A stretch of 64,000 bases of DNA from JAIUNP01 sp020161975 (lineage in GTDB: Bacteria; Pseudomonadota; Alphaproteobacteria; Rhizobiales; Beijerinckiaceae), in NCBI GenBank assembly GCA_036745275.1, contig DAIOGK010000001.1, forward strand, positions 186,001 through 250,000. Direction: 5' to 3'. The notes beneath the pieces were generated by a model. It searched no databases. It had not been told where the DNA came from and saw nothing but the letters and a program-made list of their open reading frames with translations. A program made the translations under genes and the position numbers. Position 1 is the stretch's first letter. Every line of letters starts with the position of its first letter. This document shows positions 53,886-61,669 of the stretch, in pieces.

Positions 53886-54542
53886 ATGGCTGGATCGGCA
53901 AGTCTTCCGCTGAGATTGGGCAATCTGGGCATTGTGTCCAGTACATGCAATGCCGGAGCGCCTGACCCTTCCGTGCTTGAGTTTGCGAACAAATCCCATC
54001 CGGGGATGGTCTGGCATGCGGCGGGCCATTGTGATCGGCTGCTTTTCGGGATCAGTCGGGACAGAGTTGCCGTTCTGCAGCATGTTGAACGCAAGGGCGC
54101 CATGACCCAGACCGTTTCCGTCACCGTTCCTGTTGATGCAAACGGGAGGGCGGAATCCGCCATTTATGTTGATTGGGTCGCTTGGTTGTTGATGATCGCC
54201 GCGTGGGTCCTGCTGGTATCTTCGCGCGTTCAGGCAACGCCCGGAATGAAGCTGCTGAAGTTGAAACTGGCAGATGTCCGCGGCGAACGTGTCGGATGGC
54301 TGCGGGCGGCAGGGCGTTGCGCCATATTGCTCGCAATCCTGGGTTTGAATGCGACCATCATCATGTCCGGGCTCCAGTATGGATTTTCCAATCAGGGCGG
54401 TCTTGGGTTCATACTGTTTGTCATCGGCGTGGCTTTGTTGCTCAATGTCGTCGTTTTTTTCCCTTGGTGGTTCGTGCGGCGCCTTCCGCGTGCGCCTCTG
54501 TTCGACATTCTGGCCGGAACGCGGGTCGTGAAGGTCGCATAG
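53886..54542 (+). CDS. RDD-family membrane protein, N-terminal start uncertain
   Basis: The 218-residue frame has the RDD-type C-terminal part: TPGMKLLKLKLADVRGERVGWLRAAGRC, membrane helices (AILLAILGLNATIIM; LGFILFVIGVALLLNVVVFF) and the end LFDILAGTRVVKV. The frame is open back to 53778 and that stretch encodes a first membrane helix (LFIFSAIVVAIFVLM), yet no start codon precedes it in frame. The GTG at 53774, coupled to the zincin stop, is in another frame. Removing one T of the six at 53807-53812 would join them. A real frameshift, sequencing error, or shortened protein are all possible. The first part is AT-rich. Confidence 0.7.
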   Translation: MAGSASLPLRLGNLGIVSSTCNAGAPDPSVLEFANKSHPGMVWHAAGHCDRLLFGISRDRVAVLQHVERKGAMTQTVSVTVPVDANGRAESAIYVDWVAWLLMIAAWVLLVSSRVQATPGMKLLKLKLADVRGERVGWLRAAGRCAILLAILGLNATIIMSGLQYGFSNQGGLGFILFVIGVALLLNVVVFFPWWFVRRLPRAPLFDILAGTRVVKVA

Positions 54543-54682
54543 AAGGGCAGATTGCGCAGCGGACTGGTTCTTTCTCCGTTATTTCACATTGCAATTGCCG
54601 TTGATCGGCGCGACTGGCTTGCACATCGCAGCCGTTGCGCTATCAAGCCTGCAACTTTTTTAAGAACCGGAAGGCGAGACCC

Positions 54683-55288
54683 ATGCAGCCCTTCACCAAG
54701 CTCACCGGCGTCGCTGCGCCGCTCAAAGTGATCAATGTCGATACGGACATGATCATCCCGAAGCAGTATCTCAAGACGATCAAGCGCACCGGTCTTGGCT
54801 CCGCGCTGTTTTCGGAGATGCGCTACAAGGATGATGGTTCGGAGAACCCCGATTTCATCCTCAACAAGCCAGCCTATCGCCAAGCTCAGATTCTGGTAGC
54901 AGGCGACAACTTCGGCTGCGGCTCGTCCCGCGAGCATGCGCCATGGGCGCTGCTCGATTTCGGTATCCGCGTCGTCATCTCGACCTCGTTCGCCGATATT
55001 TTCTACAACAACACCTTCAAGAACGGCATCCTGCCGATCAAGGTGACGCAGGACGAACTCGACAAGCTGTTCGACGATGCCGACCGTGGCGCGAACGCGA
55101 CCCTGACGGTCGACCTCGAAGCGCAGGAAATCCGCGGGCCCGATGGCGGCGTGATCAAGTTCGACATTGATCCGCACCGCAAGCACTGCCTGCTCAACGG
55201 GCTCGATGATATCGGCCAGACGCTGCAGAAGGTTGAGCGGATCGACAGTTACGAAGCCAAGGCCGCTGCCGCCCGTCCCTGGGCGTAA
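54683..55288 (+). CDS. leuD: 3-isopropylmalate dehydratase small subunit
   Basis: The 201 residues are the small, swivelling subunit that pairs with LeuC. They show VINVDTDMIIPKQYLKTIKRTGLG, the substrate-binding GDNFGCGSSREHAPWAL, and ISTSFADIFYNNTFKNGILPI. The ATG at 54683 is preceded by GGAAGGCGAG. It is downstream of the RDD gene on the same strand, and 23 bases upstream of a LysE-type exporter, with which it may be co-transcribed. Confidence 0.97.
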   Translation: MQPFTKLTGVAAPLKVINVDTDMIIPKQYLKTIKRTGLGSALFSEMRYKDDGSENPDFILNKPAYRQAQILVAGDNFGCGSSREHAPWALLDFGIRVVISTSFADIFYNNTFKNGILPIKVTQDELDKLFDDADRGANATLTVDLEAQEIRGPDGGVIKFDIDPHRKHCLLNGLDDIGQTLQKVERIDSYEAKAAAARPWA

Positions 55289-55311
55289 ACGGCGCCCGCC
55301 CCAGGCCGACC

Positions 55312-55935
55312 ATGACAGTCGAAACCTATCTCGCATTCGTGGCGGCCTCCGTGATCCTTCTGATCATTCCTGGGCCCACGATCCTGCTCGTTGTCTCTTA
55401 TGCGCTCGGGCAGGGCTGGCGTGCCGCGCTGCCGAGCGCGATCGGGGTTGCGCTCGGCGATTTCACGGCAATGACGCTGTCGATGCTCGGCATCGGCGCC
55501 CTGCTTGCGGCCTCCGCGACCTTGTTCACGGCGCTCAAGATCGTTGGCGGCCTCTATCTGATCTGGCTCGGCTGGAAGCTCTGGCGCGCAGGCGGCGCGC
55601 TGGAGGCTGCCCCGAGAACCGACACCGCCTCTACCTTTAAAATGATCGGCCACGCCTGGCTGGTGACGGCGCTCAACCCCAAGAGCATCACCTTTTTCGT
55701 TGCATTCCTGCCGCAGTTTCTCAATCCCGCGGCAGATTTCCTGACCCAGATCGTGATTTTTGAAGCGACCTTTCTGGTGCTCGCCTTTCTCAATGCCTTC
55801 ATCTACGGTCTGGTTGCTTCGCGCGCCCGTGGGTTGGTCGGCGATGCGACTGCGGTGCGCCTGTTCAACCGGGCCGGCGGGTCGCTGCTCGTCGGGGCGG
55901 GGCTGTTCACGCTGACGAGTGGCGTCCGCAACTGA
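55312..55935 (+). CDS. LysE/RhtB-family amino-acid exporter, second copy
   Basis: This 207-residue protein has six membrane helices and the family's opening IPGPTILLVVSYALGQGWRAALPSAIGVALGD (in parts), then LKIVGGLYLIWLGWKLWRAGG and LNPKSITFFVAFLPQFL. Its sequence differs clearly from the first copy at 30.3 kb, so they are not a recent duplicate. It follows leuD; export of leucine or a related compound is possible but only inferred from position. Confidence 0.9.
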   Translation: MTVETYLAFVAASVILLIIPGPTILLVVSYALGQGWRAALPSAIGVALGDFTAMTLSMLGIGALLAASATLFTALKIVGGLYLIWLGWKLWRAGGALEAAPRTDTASTFKMIGHAWLVTALNPKSITFFVAFLPQFLNPAADFLTQIVIFEATFLVLAFLNAFIYGLVASRARGLVGDATAVRLFNRAGGSLLVGAGLFTLTSGVRN

Positions 55936-55980
55936 ACGCTGCACCTGTCGTCCTTGCGTGAATGGCGGAATATTGAGGAC

Positions 55981-55998
55981 GGTTAACTTCCATTAACC
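55981..55998. promoter_or_regulatory. GGTTAA-N6-TTAACC palindrome upstream of the transglycosylase gene
   Basis: A perfect inverted repeat GGTTAA-CTTCCA-TTAACC lies 44 bases before the ATG at 56042. It contains TTAA-N6-TTAAC, one base shorter than the CtrA consensus spacing, so it may be a CtrA-like site or an operator for an unknown dimeric regulator. Confidence 0.4.
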
Positions 55999-56041
55999 AT
56001 CGCGCCCTAGATTTGCCCGCATGTAACCGAAAGGTGGACCC

Positions 56042-57217
56042 ATGCGCGCTTTGACCCTCGCCCTGCCCCTTTGCCTTGCTGCTGCCCTGCCGGCGCGGGC
56101 GGATTTCAATTCCTGCCTTGCAGGCCTGCGCGCTTCGGCGAGCGCCGCCGGCATTTCGGGCCGCACGGTCAATGCCGCTCTTACCGGCATCGAGCCGGAT
56201 ATGAAAATCATTGAGGCGATGAACAATCAGCCCGAGTTCAAAACCCCGATCTGGGACTATCTCGGCACGCTGGTCGATGATGAGAAGGTGGCCGAAGGAA
56301 AGGCGATGCTGCGCCGTTATGCGTCGACGCTTGCGGCTGCGGAGCAGCGCTTCGGGGTTGATCGCCATACCATCGTTGCTGTCTGGGGCGTTGAGAGCGA
56401 TTTTGGCAAGGCCGGCGGCAAATGGCCGCTGGCGCAGGCGCTCTCCACCGCGACCTGCCTTGCGCCGCGCCGCAATTCGTTCTTCAAGGGCGAACTCATC
56501 GCTGCCCTCAAGATTGTGGACCGGGGCGACATTCCGCTTGAATCGCTCAAGGGCTCCTGGGCGGGAGCGTTTGGTCACACCCAGTTCATTCCCACGACCT
56601 ATCTGCGCCTTGCCGTCGATGGCGACGGCGATGGTCGGCGCGATCTTGTCTCCTCCATCGCGGATGCGTTGCACTCCACTGCCAATTTCATGGACAAGGC
56701 AGGCTGGCAGACCGGGGCGAGCTGGGGCTACGAGGTCGATGTGCCGAAGGGCTATTCGGGGCCGTCGGGCCGCACCGCGCGGCACTCCGTGTCAAGCTGG
56801 TCTTCGCGGGGTATCCGCAAGATCGACGGCGGCGCGCTGACCGGCAGTGGCAATGCCGGCCTGCTGATGCCGGCGGGCCGGAATGGGCCGGCCTTCCTCG
56901 TCTTCAAGAACTATGATGCGGCCTATGCCTATAACGGGGCGGATTCCTACGCGCTCGCGATCTCGCTTCTGTCCGATCGGCTGAAGGGCAAGCCCGGTGT
57001 GCAAGGAGATTGGCCCACCGATGATCTGCCGCTGAGCCGCGAGGAACGACGCGAATTGCAGCGTCTTCTGATTGCGCGTGGCCATGATGTGGGAGAACCC
57101 GACGGGGCAGTGGGCGCCAAGACGCGCGCTGCGATCAAGGCTATTGAAGCCCAGGTCGGGATGCCGCAGACCGGGCGGCCCGGCTCGAAAGTGCTGAATG
57201 CCCTGCGGGGACGTTGA
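56042..57217 (+). CDS. Lytic murein transglycosylase with peptidoglycan-binding domain
   Basis: This MltB-type enzyme cleaves the glycan strands of peptidoglycan. The 391 residues have a signal peptide (to ALPARA), the catalytic Glu in AVWGVESDFGK, WAGAFGHTQFIPTTYLR and a C-terminal peptidoglycan-binding domain (LSREERRELQRLLIARGHDVGEPDGAVGAKTRAAIKAIE, in parts). No lipobox is present, so it is probably soluble in the periplasm. A palindrome lies just upstream. Confidence 0.93.
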   Translation: MRALTLALPLCLAAALPARADFNSCLAGLRASASAAGISGRTVNAALTGIEPDMKIIEAMNNQPEFKTPIWDYLGTLVDDEKVAEGKAMLRRYASTLAAAEQRFGVDRHTIVAVWGVESDFGKAGGKWPLAQALSTATCLAPRRNSFFKGELIAALKIVDRGDIPLESLKGSWAGAFGHTQFIPTTYLRLAVDGDGDGRRDLVSSIADALHSTANFMDKAGWQTGASWGYEVDVPKGYSGPSGRTARHSVSSWSSRGIRKIDGGALTGSGNAGLLMPAGRNGPAFLVFKNYDAAYAYNGADSYALAISLLSDRLKGKPGVQGDWPTDDLPLSREERRELQRLLIARGHDVGEPDGAVGAKTRAAIKAIEAQVGMPQTGRPGSKVLNALRGR

Positions 57218-57281
57218 GCGATACGATCTAGAAGCACGGCGACGCAGCCCGAGGCGTTGCTGTCAGCACGGCACAGGGCCC

Positions 57282-57821
57282 CTAGGGGCATTCCTTCTGG
57301 GTACGTTCCAGCGCCTGGGAGAGGCCGGAGAGGGAATAGCGATCGGTCGTTTCGTTCCCCCTGCCCGAGATGCTCTTGATCACCAGATCCTTGCCCTTCT
57401 TCATGGCGTCGAGAAGCTGGGCTTCCTCGGCTGCATTGCGCAGCCAGGCGCTCTTGTCCTTGGTCAGCATCTGGAAGGTTGCATTGCCGACGGCGGCAGA
57501 GGCCGGGCCGCCAGGCTTCATGTTAAAACCGACGATGACCGAGAATTCATTGCGCGTGCCGTCGCCGGGGCGGTTGGAGACAAAGATGTAGGCCGGGTCG
57601 CGATTGAGGCCCTTGGGCAGACGCTCTTTCGGTTGGGAGAGGGCATAGCAGACCTTGGATTTATCCTTGCCGCTCGTGTAAGCGCCCCAATCGCCATAGG
57701 TGGCGATGAGAAACGTGCCGGATGCTGCGCCCGCTGCTTCCTTCTTCCGCTGTGCCATGGCCGGCGAGGCTGCAACCGCGAGTGCCGCAGCCGCAACCAG
57801 CGCAATGTGACGTGCCTTCAT
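57282..57821 (-). CDS. Invasion-associated locus B (IalB) family protein
   Basis: This 179-residue protein has a signal peptide (MKARHIALVAAAALAVAASPAMAQ) and the IalB domain: FLIATYGDWGAYTS, VCYALSQPKERLP, AYIFVSNRPGDGTRNEFSVIVGF (in parts), LTKDKSAWLRNAAEE and a C-terminal region ending in Cys. The family is named from Bartonella, but it occurs in many non-pathogenic Hyphomicrobiales and has no fixed function. The ATG at 57821 is used; a TTG six codons upstream is possible. Confidence 0.87.
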   Translation of the reverse strand: MKARHIALVAAAALAVAASPAMAQRKKEAAGAASGTFLIATYGDWGAYTSGKDKSKVCYALSQPKERLPKGLNRDPAYIFVSNRPGDGTRNEFSVIVGFNMKPGGPASAAVGNATFQMLTKDKSAWLRNAAEEAQLLDAMKKGKDLVIKSISGRGNETTDRYSLSGLSQALERTQKECP

Positions 57822-57913
57822 CTTTAAACTCTGCCTCAAGCTTCAGCCTTCGGAGGCCGTATCATTCTTGGATGAGCCCCTGCCGCATCGGGCAGGGCAT
57901 GTTGCTCCCGTGC

Positions 57914-58294
57914 TTACTCGAATCCGCCGAGTGTGTCGCGGGCCTTATCGCGATGGCGCGGCTGGATCGATCCCCGCACCGCCGCGATCGCGGCTGCCAG
58001 AACAGCCGCATCGTCGGTGAAGCCGAGAACGGGCAGGATGTCCGGAATGGTGTCGATAGGCATCACCAGATAGGCCAGGGCGCCCAGGATGATGAACTTC
58101 ACGCGCGCTTCGGTCATCGGATCGCGGGCGCAGTGGTAGAGCGCGAGCGCATCCTCTGCAAAGGGGATGCGCCGGGCCAACCGTCGCAGAAGTTCGTATG
58201 TCTCGGACAGAATGGGACCTTCCTCGCGGGTGGCACGACGCATCGCATCCATTTCCGCTTTCGAGAACGGTCGCCTGAAGTCGTCACTCGTCAT
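57914..58294 (-). CDS. YkvA-like (DUF1232) membrane-associated protein
   Basis: This 126-residue protein carries the DUF1232 core ARVKFIILGALAYLVMPIDTIPDILPVLGFTDDAAVLAAAIAAV (read in parts), with the DxxPDxxPxxGxxDD pattern and one or two membrane helices. The N-terminal half is helical and charged. Function is unknown. It is followed by no co-directed gene within 90 bases. Confidence 0.87.
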   Translation of the reverse strand: MTSDDFRRPFSKAEMDAMRRATREEGPILSETYELLRRLARRIPFAEDALALYHCARDPMTEARVKFIILGALAYLVMPIDTIPDILPVLGFTDDAAVLAAAIAAVRGSIQPRHRDKARDTLGGFE

Positions 58295-58374
58295 GGGTCG
58301 CTTCCCCCTTGAACATGCGGAACCGCATTAAGCGAAACAATGTGGCGCGCTCACGGCAGCGGTGGACGCAAAGG

Positions 58375-59610
58375 TCATGTCTTGCCTGCCGCGACGCGCT
58401 CGAACAGATCGCACATCTTCGGCAGGCAGATGGAGTTCAGATCGTATTTCTGTACGATGGTATCGCGCGCCTTGCGCCGCATCGGATTGTATTTGCCGGG
58501 TTTGCGCAGCGCCATGATCACGGTATCGGCGAGTTCCTCGGTGTCGAAGAAATCGACGAGCAACCCGTTCTTGCCGTGCTCGATCACCTCTTCCACGGGC
58601 GGGGTCCGCGAGCCGATGACCAGACAGCCGGCGGCCATGGATTCCAGCATCGACCAGGAAAGGACGAAGGGATAGGTCAAATAGACATGCGCAGCCGAAA
58701 CCTGAAGGATCGACAGGTAGGTGGCGTAGGGGACCCGGCCCACAAAATGGACGCGGGACATATCGAGGTCGGCCTCCACCTCTTTCAGGAAAATCTCCTT
58801 CCATGTCCTGCCGTTCGGGGCATTGCGCCCATAGGACACACCATCTGCGCCGATGATGATCACATGGGCCTTTGGCCGCATCTTCTGGATCTTCTTCAGG
58901 GCTCGCATGAAGATGTGGTAGCCGCGATACGGCTCAAGGTTACGGGAGACGAAGGTCACGACTTCATCGCCGGGCCGGAAGATCAACCGATCCGCTCCGA
59001 TCGAGATGACGCAGTCCTTTTCCGGCTTTATGAAGGTGGTGTCGATCCCGTCGTGGATCACCTCGATATGCGCCCGCATATGTTCGGGAAAGCCGTCCCG
59101 CTGCCAATAAGTGGGCGCAAGGCCTCGGTCCGCATAGGCCAGTGCCGTAAACATGACCGCGTTCTTGGTGGCGGTGTTCAAGCGTGAACGCAAGGAAGGA
59201 ATGCCGAATTCGGGGTCAAAATCCGTGTCTGCGCCCTGGGTGCGGTAGCAGAATTCGGCATAAAGAATGGATCTGGCTTTCGGCCAGATTTCCTTCAGAA
59301 GCAGACTTTCGCCCCAGCCACCATGCCCGGCGATGAGATCGGGCTCAAAGCCGCGCTTCTTCAGCTCCAGCGCCGCCACCGCGGTGGCTTCGGCGCGGGC
59401 GACCCGTTCCTCGAAATGATTGGCCAGCGGAACCGGATGCGGTTTCGGCATCTCCGGAACCGTGAATCCATAGGCGGCGGTGGGCAGGAAATCCTTCTTC
59501 GGGTTGGCCTGGTCGCGGATGGCGACCACTTCATGGCCCTCGCGCTGATAGTGACGGGCAATGTGCACCCACTGGCCCGGGAAGTTCTGGTGAACGAAGA
59601 GAATGCGCAT
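58375..59610 (-). CDS. GT4-family glycosyltransferase
   Basis: This 411-residue protein has two Rossmann-like domains of the GT-B fold. ILFVHQNFPGQWVHIARHYQREGHEV forms the first, and TFVSRNLEPYRGYHIFMRAL and HFVGRVPYATYLSILQVSAAHVYLTYPFVLSWSMLESMAAGCLVIGS (in parts) hold the second with the donor-binding acidic region around WSMLESMA. The acceptor and sugar are unknown; polysaccharide assembly is likely. It is divergent from the TPR/glycosyltransferase/DUF6165 gene, sharing a 129-base intergenic region with a CtrA-type box. Confidence 0.92.
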   Translation of the reverse strand: MRILFVHQNFPGQWVHIARHYQREGHEVVAIRDQANPKKDFLPTAAYGFTVPEMPKPHPVPLANHFEERVARAEATAVAALELKKRGFEPDLIAGHGGWGESLLLKEIWPKARSILYAEFCYRTQGADTDFDPEFGIPSLRSRLNTATKNAVMFTALAYADRGLAPTYWQRDGFPEHMRAHIEVIHDGIDTTFIKPEKDCVISIGADRLIFRPGDEVVTFVSRNLEPYRGYHIFMRALKKIQKMRPKAHVIIIGADGVSYGRNAPNGRTWKEIFLKEVEADLDMSRVHFVGRVPYATYLSILQVSAAHVYLTYPFVLSWSMLESMAAGCLVIGSRTPPVEEVIEHGKNGLLVDFFDTEELADTVIMALRKPGKYNPMRRKARDTIVQKYDLNSICLPKMCDLFERVAAGKT

Positions 59611-59646
59611 GAACGGACCAGCGTTTTCGCGACGGATCGTCGGATA

Positions 59647-59662
59647 TTAAAACGGCATTAAC
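59647..59662 (+). promoter_or_regulatory. CtrA-type box between divergent glycosyltransferase genes
   Basis: TTAA-AACGGCA-TTAAC matches the full CtrA consensus TTAA-N7-TTAAC exactly. It lies 37 bases from the start of the minus-strand gene and 78 bases from the ATG of the plus-strand gene, so it could control either or both. Confidence 0.6.
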
Positions 59663-59739
59663 CAATTGCTTGCTCTGCTCGGTCGCCGAACGATCACGCA
59701 ACGATTGTTCGGAGCATAGTGATTCGGACGGGATTCGTC

Positions 59740-61281
59740 ATGGTCGAGAGAGCCACTCTTCCCCAGTTCAATGTGGAGCCGGCCTTTCGGCATCGTGTCG
59801 ATCTGCCCACGCTGATCCGCTATGCCAACGACCTGCGCGAGACCGGACGTGCTCGTGAGGCCCAGGCCATCTATTCCGAAATTCTGGCCCAGCGGCCCGA
59901 TAACCTCTATGCCGCCATCGGCAAGATGCGCACTCATTTTTATCTCGAGGAATGGGACAAGGCCTGGCCCGCGCTCGATATCCGCTTCCGGTTCATGGAT
60001 CAGCCGCCCTCCGTTTCGGGCCGTAACAGCGCGGGTGAAACCGTCATCAAGCCGCGTTGGACCGGTGGTTCCGCGCCGGCCTCGCTGCTCGTGCTCGATG
60101 AGCAGGGTATGGGTGATACCATCCAGTTCATGCGCTTCCTGCCGCGCCTCGTTGCGGCTGGCACACGGGTGACGTTCGTCACGCATCGCCGGCTGTTCGG
60201 CCTCATCCGCAGCATGGATGCGCCGATCGAACTGCGCGCCATGGATGTCGCCGGTTCGGTGGCCGGTATCGATAGCTGGACGCCGTTGCTCAACCTGCCC
60301 GGCGCAATGGGCCTTCAGGGCGCGGATCTTGGTATGGAGCGCCCCTACATTGCGGCCGAGCCAACACGAGTCCAGCGCTGGCGCGATTGGCTTGGGCAGA
60401 CAGGCTTTCGCGTCGGCATCGCCTGGCAGGGGAACCCGAAGGCGCCGGTTGATGCCGGGCGGTCCTCGCCGCTCGCGGCGCTGTCACCCCTTGCGAGCCT
60501 GCCCGGCGTTCGTCTCATCAGTCTCCAGAATGGTGTTGGCGCGGATCAGCTTTCAACGGTGCCGTTCGGATCACGCATCGAGGTCCCGGGTCCGGACTTC
60601 GATGCCGGACCGGATGCGTTTCTCGATACCGCCGCCCTGATGATGAGTCTCGATCTTGTCGTGACAGTTGATTCCGCAGTGGCGCATGTGGCGGCCGCGC
60701 TTGGGCGTCCGGTGATCTTTGCCCTTCAGGAGCGCGATGCGGACTGGCGCTGGATTCCAGGTCAGTCCACCACCCGCTGGTACCCCTCCGCGACCCTGAT
60801 GCATCAGGATACGCATGGCGACTGGTGGAGTGCCTTCGTCAAGATTGCCGCCGAGGTTCGGCGCCGGAGCGAGCGGCCTGCACATGGCGGTTGCCAGCCG
60901 ATGACACCCGTCTCCGTGGGCGAGCTTTTCGACAAGATCAGTATTCTTCAAATCAAACGCGAACGCCTGCCGGCGGGCTCCAAGCGTGACAACGTGCTGA
61001 AGGAACTTGCCGCGCTCGAAGCCGTTGTTGCAAGCGAGGCTCTTGGCGGCGCCGAGATGGACGCCCTCAGGCGGGACCTGAAGGTCGTCAACGAAGCGCT
61101 GTGGGATATCGAGGACGACATTCGCCGCTGCGAGGCCGTCGGCGATTTTGGCTCCCGTTTTATCGAACTGGCGCGGGCGGTCTATGTGACTAACGACCGG
61201 CGGGCGGTGATCAAATCCGACCTTAACACGCTTTCGGGATCGGCGCTGCGCGAAGAGAAATCATACGCCGCCTTCCGTTGA
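59740..61281 (+). CDS. TPR / GT-B-like / DUF6165 fusion protein
   Basis: This 513-residue protein has three parts: a TPR-like repeat near residues 25-75 (LIRYANDLRETGRAREAQAIYSEILAQRPDN in parts), a glycosyltransferase-9-like region (about 75-375) with LLVLDEQGMGDTIQFMRFLP and LDLVVTVDSAVAHVAAALGRPV, and from about residue 388 a DUF6165 domain (VSVGELFDKISILQIKRERL, VNEALWDIEDDIRRCE, RFIELARAVYVTNDRRA). An internal ATG at 60901 sits exactly at the DUF6165 boundary. ATG 59740 is used; GTG 59719, preceded by GGAG, is an alternative. A role in surface polysaccharide is probable. Confidence 0.85.
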   Translation: MVERATLPQFNVEPAFRHRVDLPTLIRYANDLRETGRAREAQAIYSEILAQRPDNLYAAIGKMRTHFYLEEWDKAWPALDIRFRFMDQPPSVSGRNSAGETVIKPRWTGGSAPASLLVLDEQGMGDTIQFMRFLPRLVAAGTRVTFVTHRRLFGLIRSMDAPIELRAMDVAGSVAGIDSWTPLLNLPGAMGLQGADLGMERPYIAAEPTRVQRWRDWLGQTGFRVGIAWQGNPKAPVDAGRSSPLAALSPLASLPGVRLISLQNGVGADQLSTVPFGSRIEVPGPDFDAGPDAFLDTAALMMSLDLVVTVDSAVAHVAAALGRPVIFALQERDADWRWIPGQSTTRWYPSATLMHQDTHGDWWSAFVKIAAEVRRRSERPAHGGCQPMTPVSVGELFDKISILQIKRERLPAGSKRDNVLKELAALEAVVASEALGGAEMDALRRDLKVVNEALWDIEDDIRRCEAVGDFGSRFIELARAVYVTNDRRAVIKSDLNTLSGSALREEKSYAAFR

Positions 61282-61669
61282 ATTTGATCATCGCCGTCCA
61301 CCTCGGGGCGAGCTTCCCTGCATGTCTTCCTCCTGCCACGCAATGCAGTGCCGTAGCATCACGCTGTTCGGTCACGAAGGTGTATGCCTGGGCGGCAATG
61401 CGCAATAGCAATGTACTCTCAGCATATTCATTGATGTAATCCAATATATTACTTCGAGATTATGTAGATATATGACATGTGTCAGATCAAGACATGCTTT
61501 AATTATCAATTAATTTTATTTTAAAAGACAATTAATGATTATCTATCTTTTAATGTCTGTATCTAAACGGCACTTTTCCTTTTTTTAATTTAGCGAACGT
61601 TAACCATAAGTCGGTCTATTGGGACGGTAAATTTGTGTGCTTTTCCCTGAACGAATCGGAGCGGTTCTC
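61282..61669. other. 388-base non-coding region with an AT-rich island
   Basis: The first 150 bases are ordinary GC-rich sequence with no supported gene. From about 61430 to 61630 the DNA is strongly AT-rich, unlike anything else in the window except parts of 45.5-45.9 kb. It contains two direct copies of CAATTAAT (61507-61514 and 61529-61536, 22 bases apart), an inverted repeat GTAAT-N7-ATTAC at 61436-61452 and a TTAA-N7-TTAA at 61499-61513. It probably holds the promoter and silencing or control sites of the TolC-family gene. Confidence 0.55.

Noticed and set aside
61223..61444. 73-codon minus-strand frame after the DUF6165 fusion
   Set aside because: It has no ribosome site, overlaps the end of a real gene, and no family is recognised; a decayed fragment cannot be excluded.
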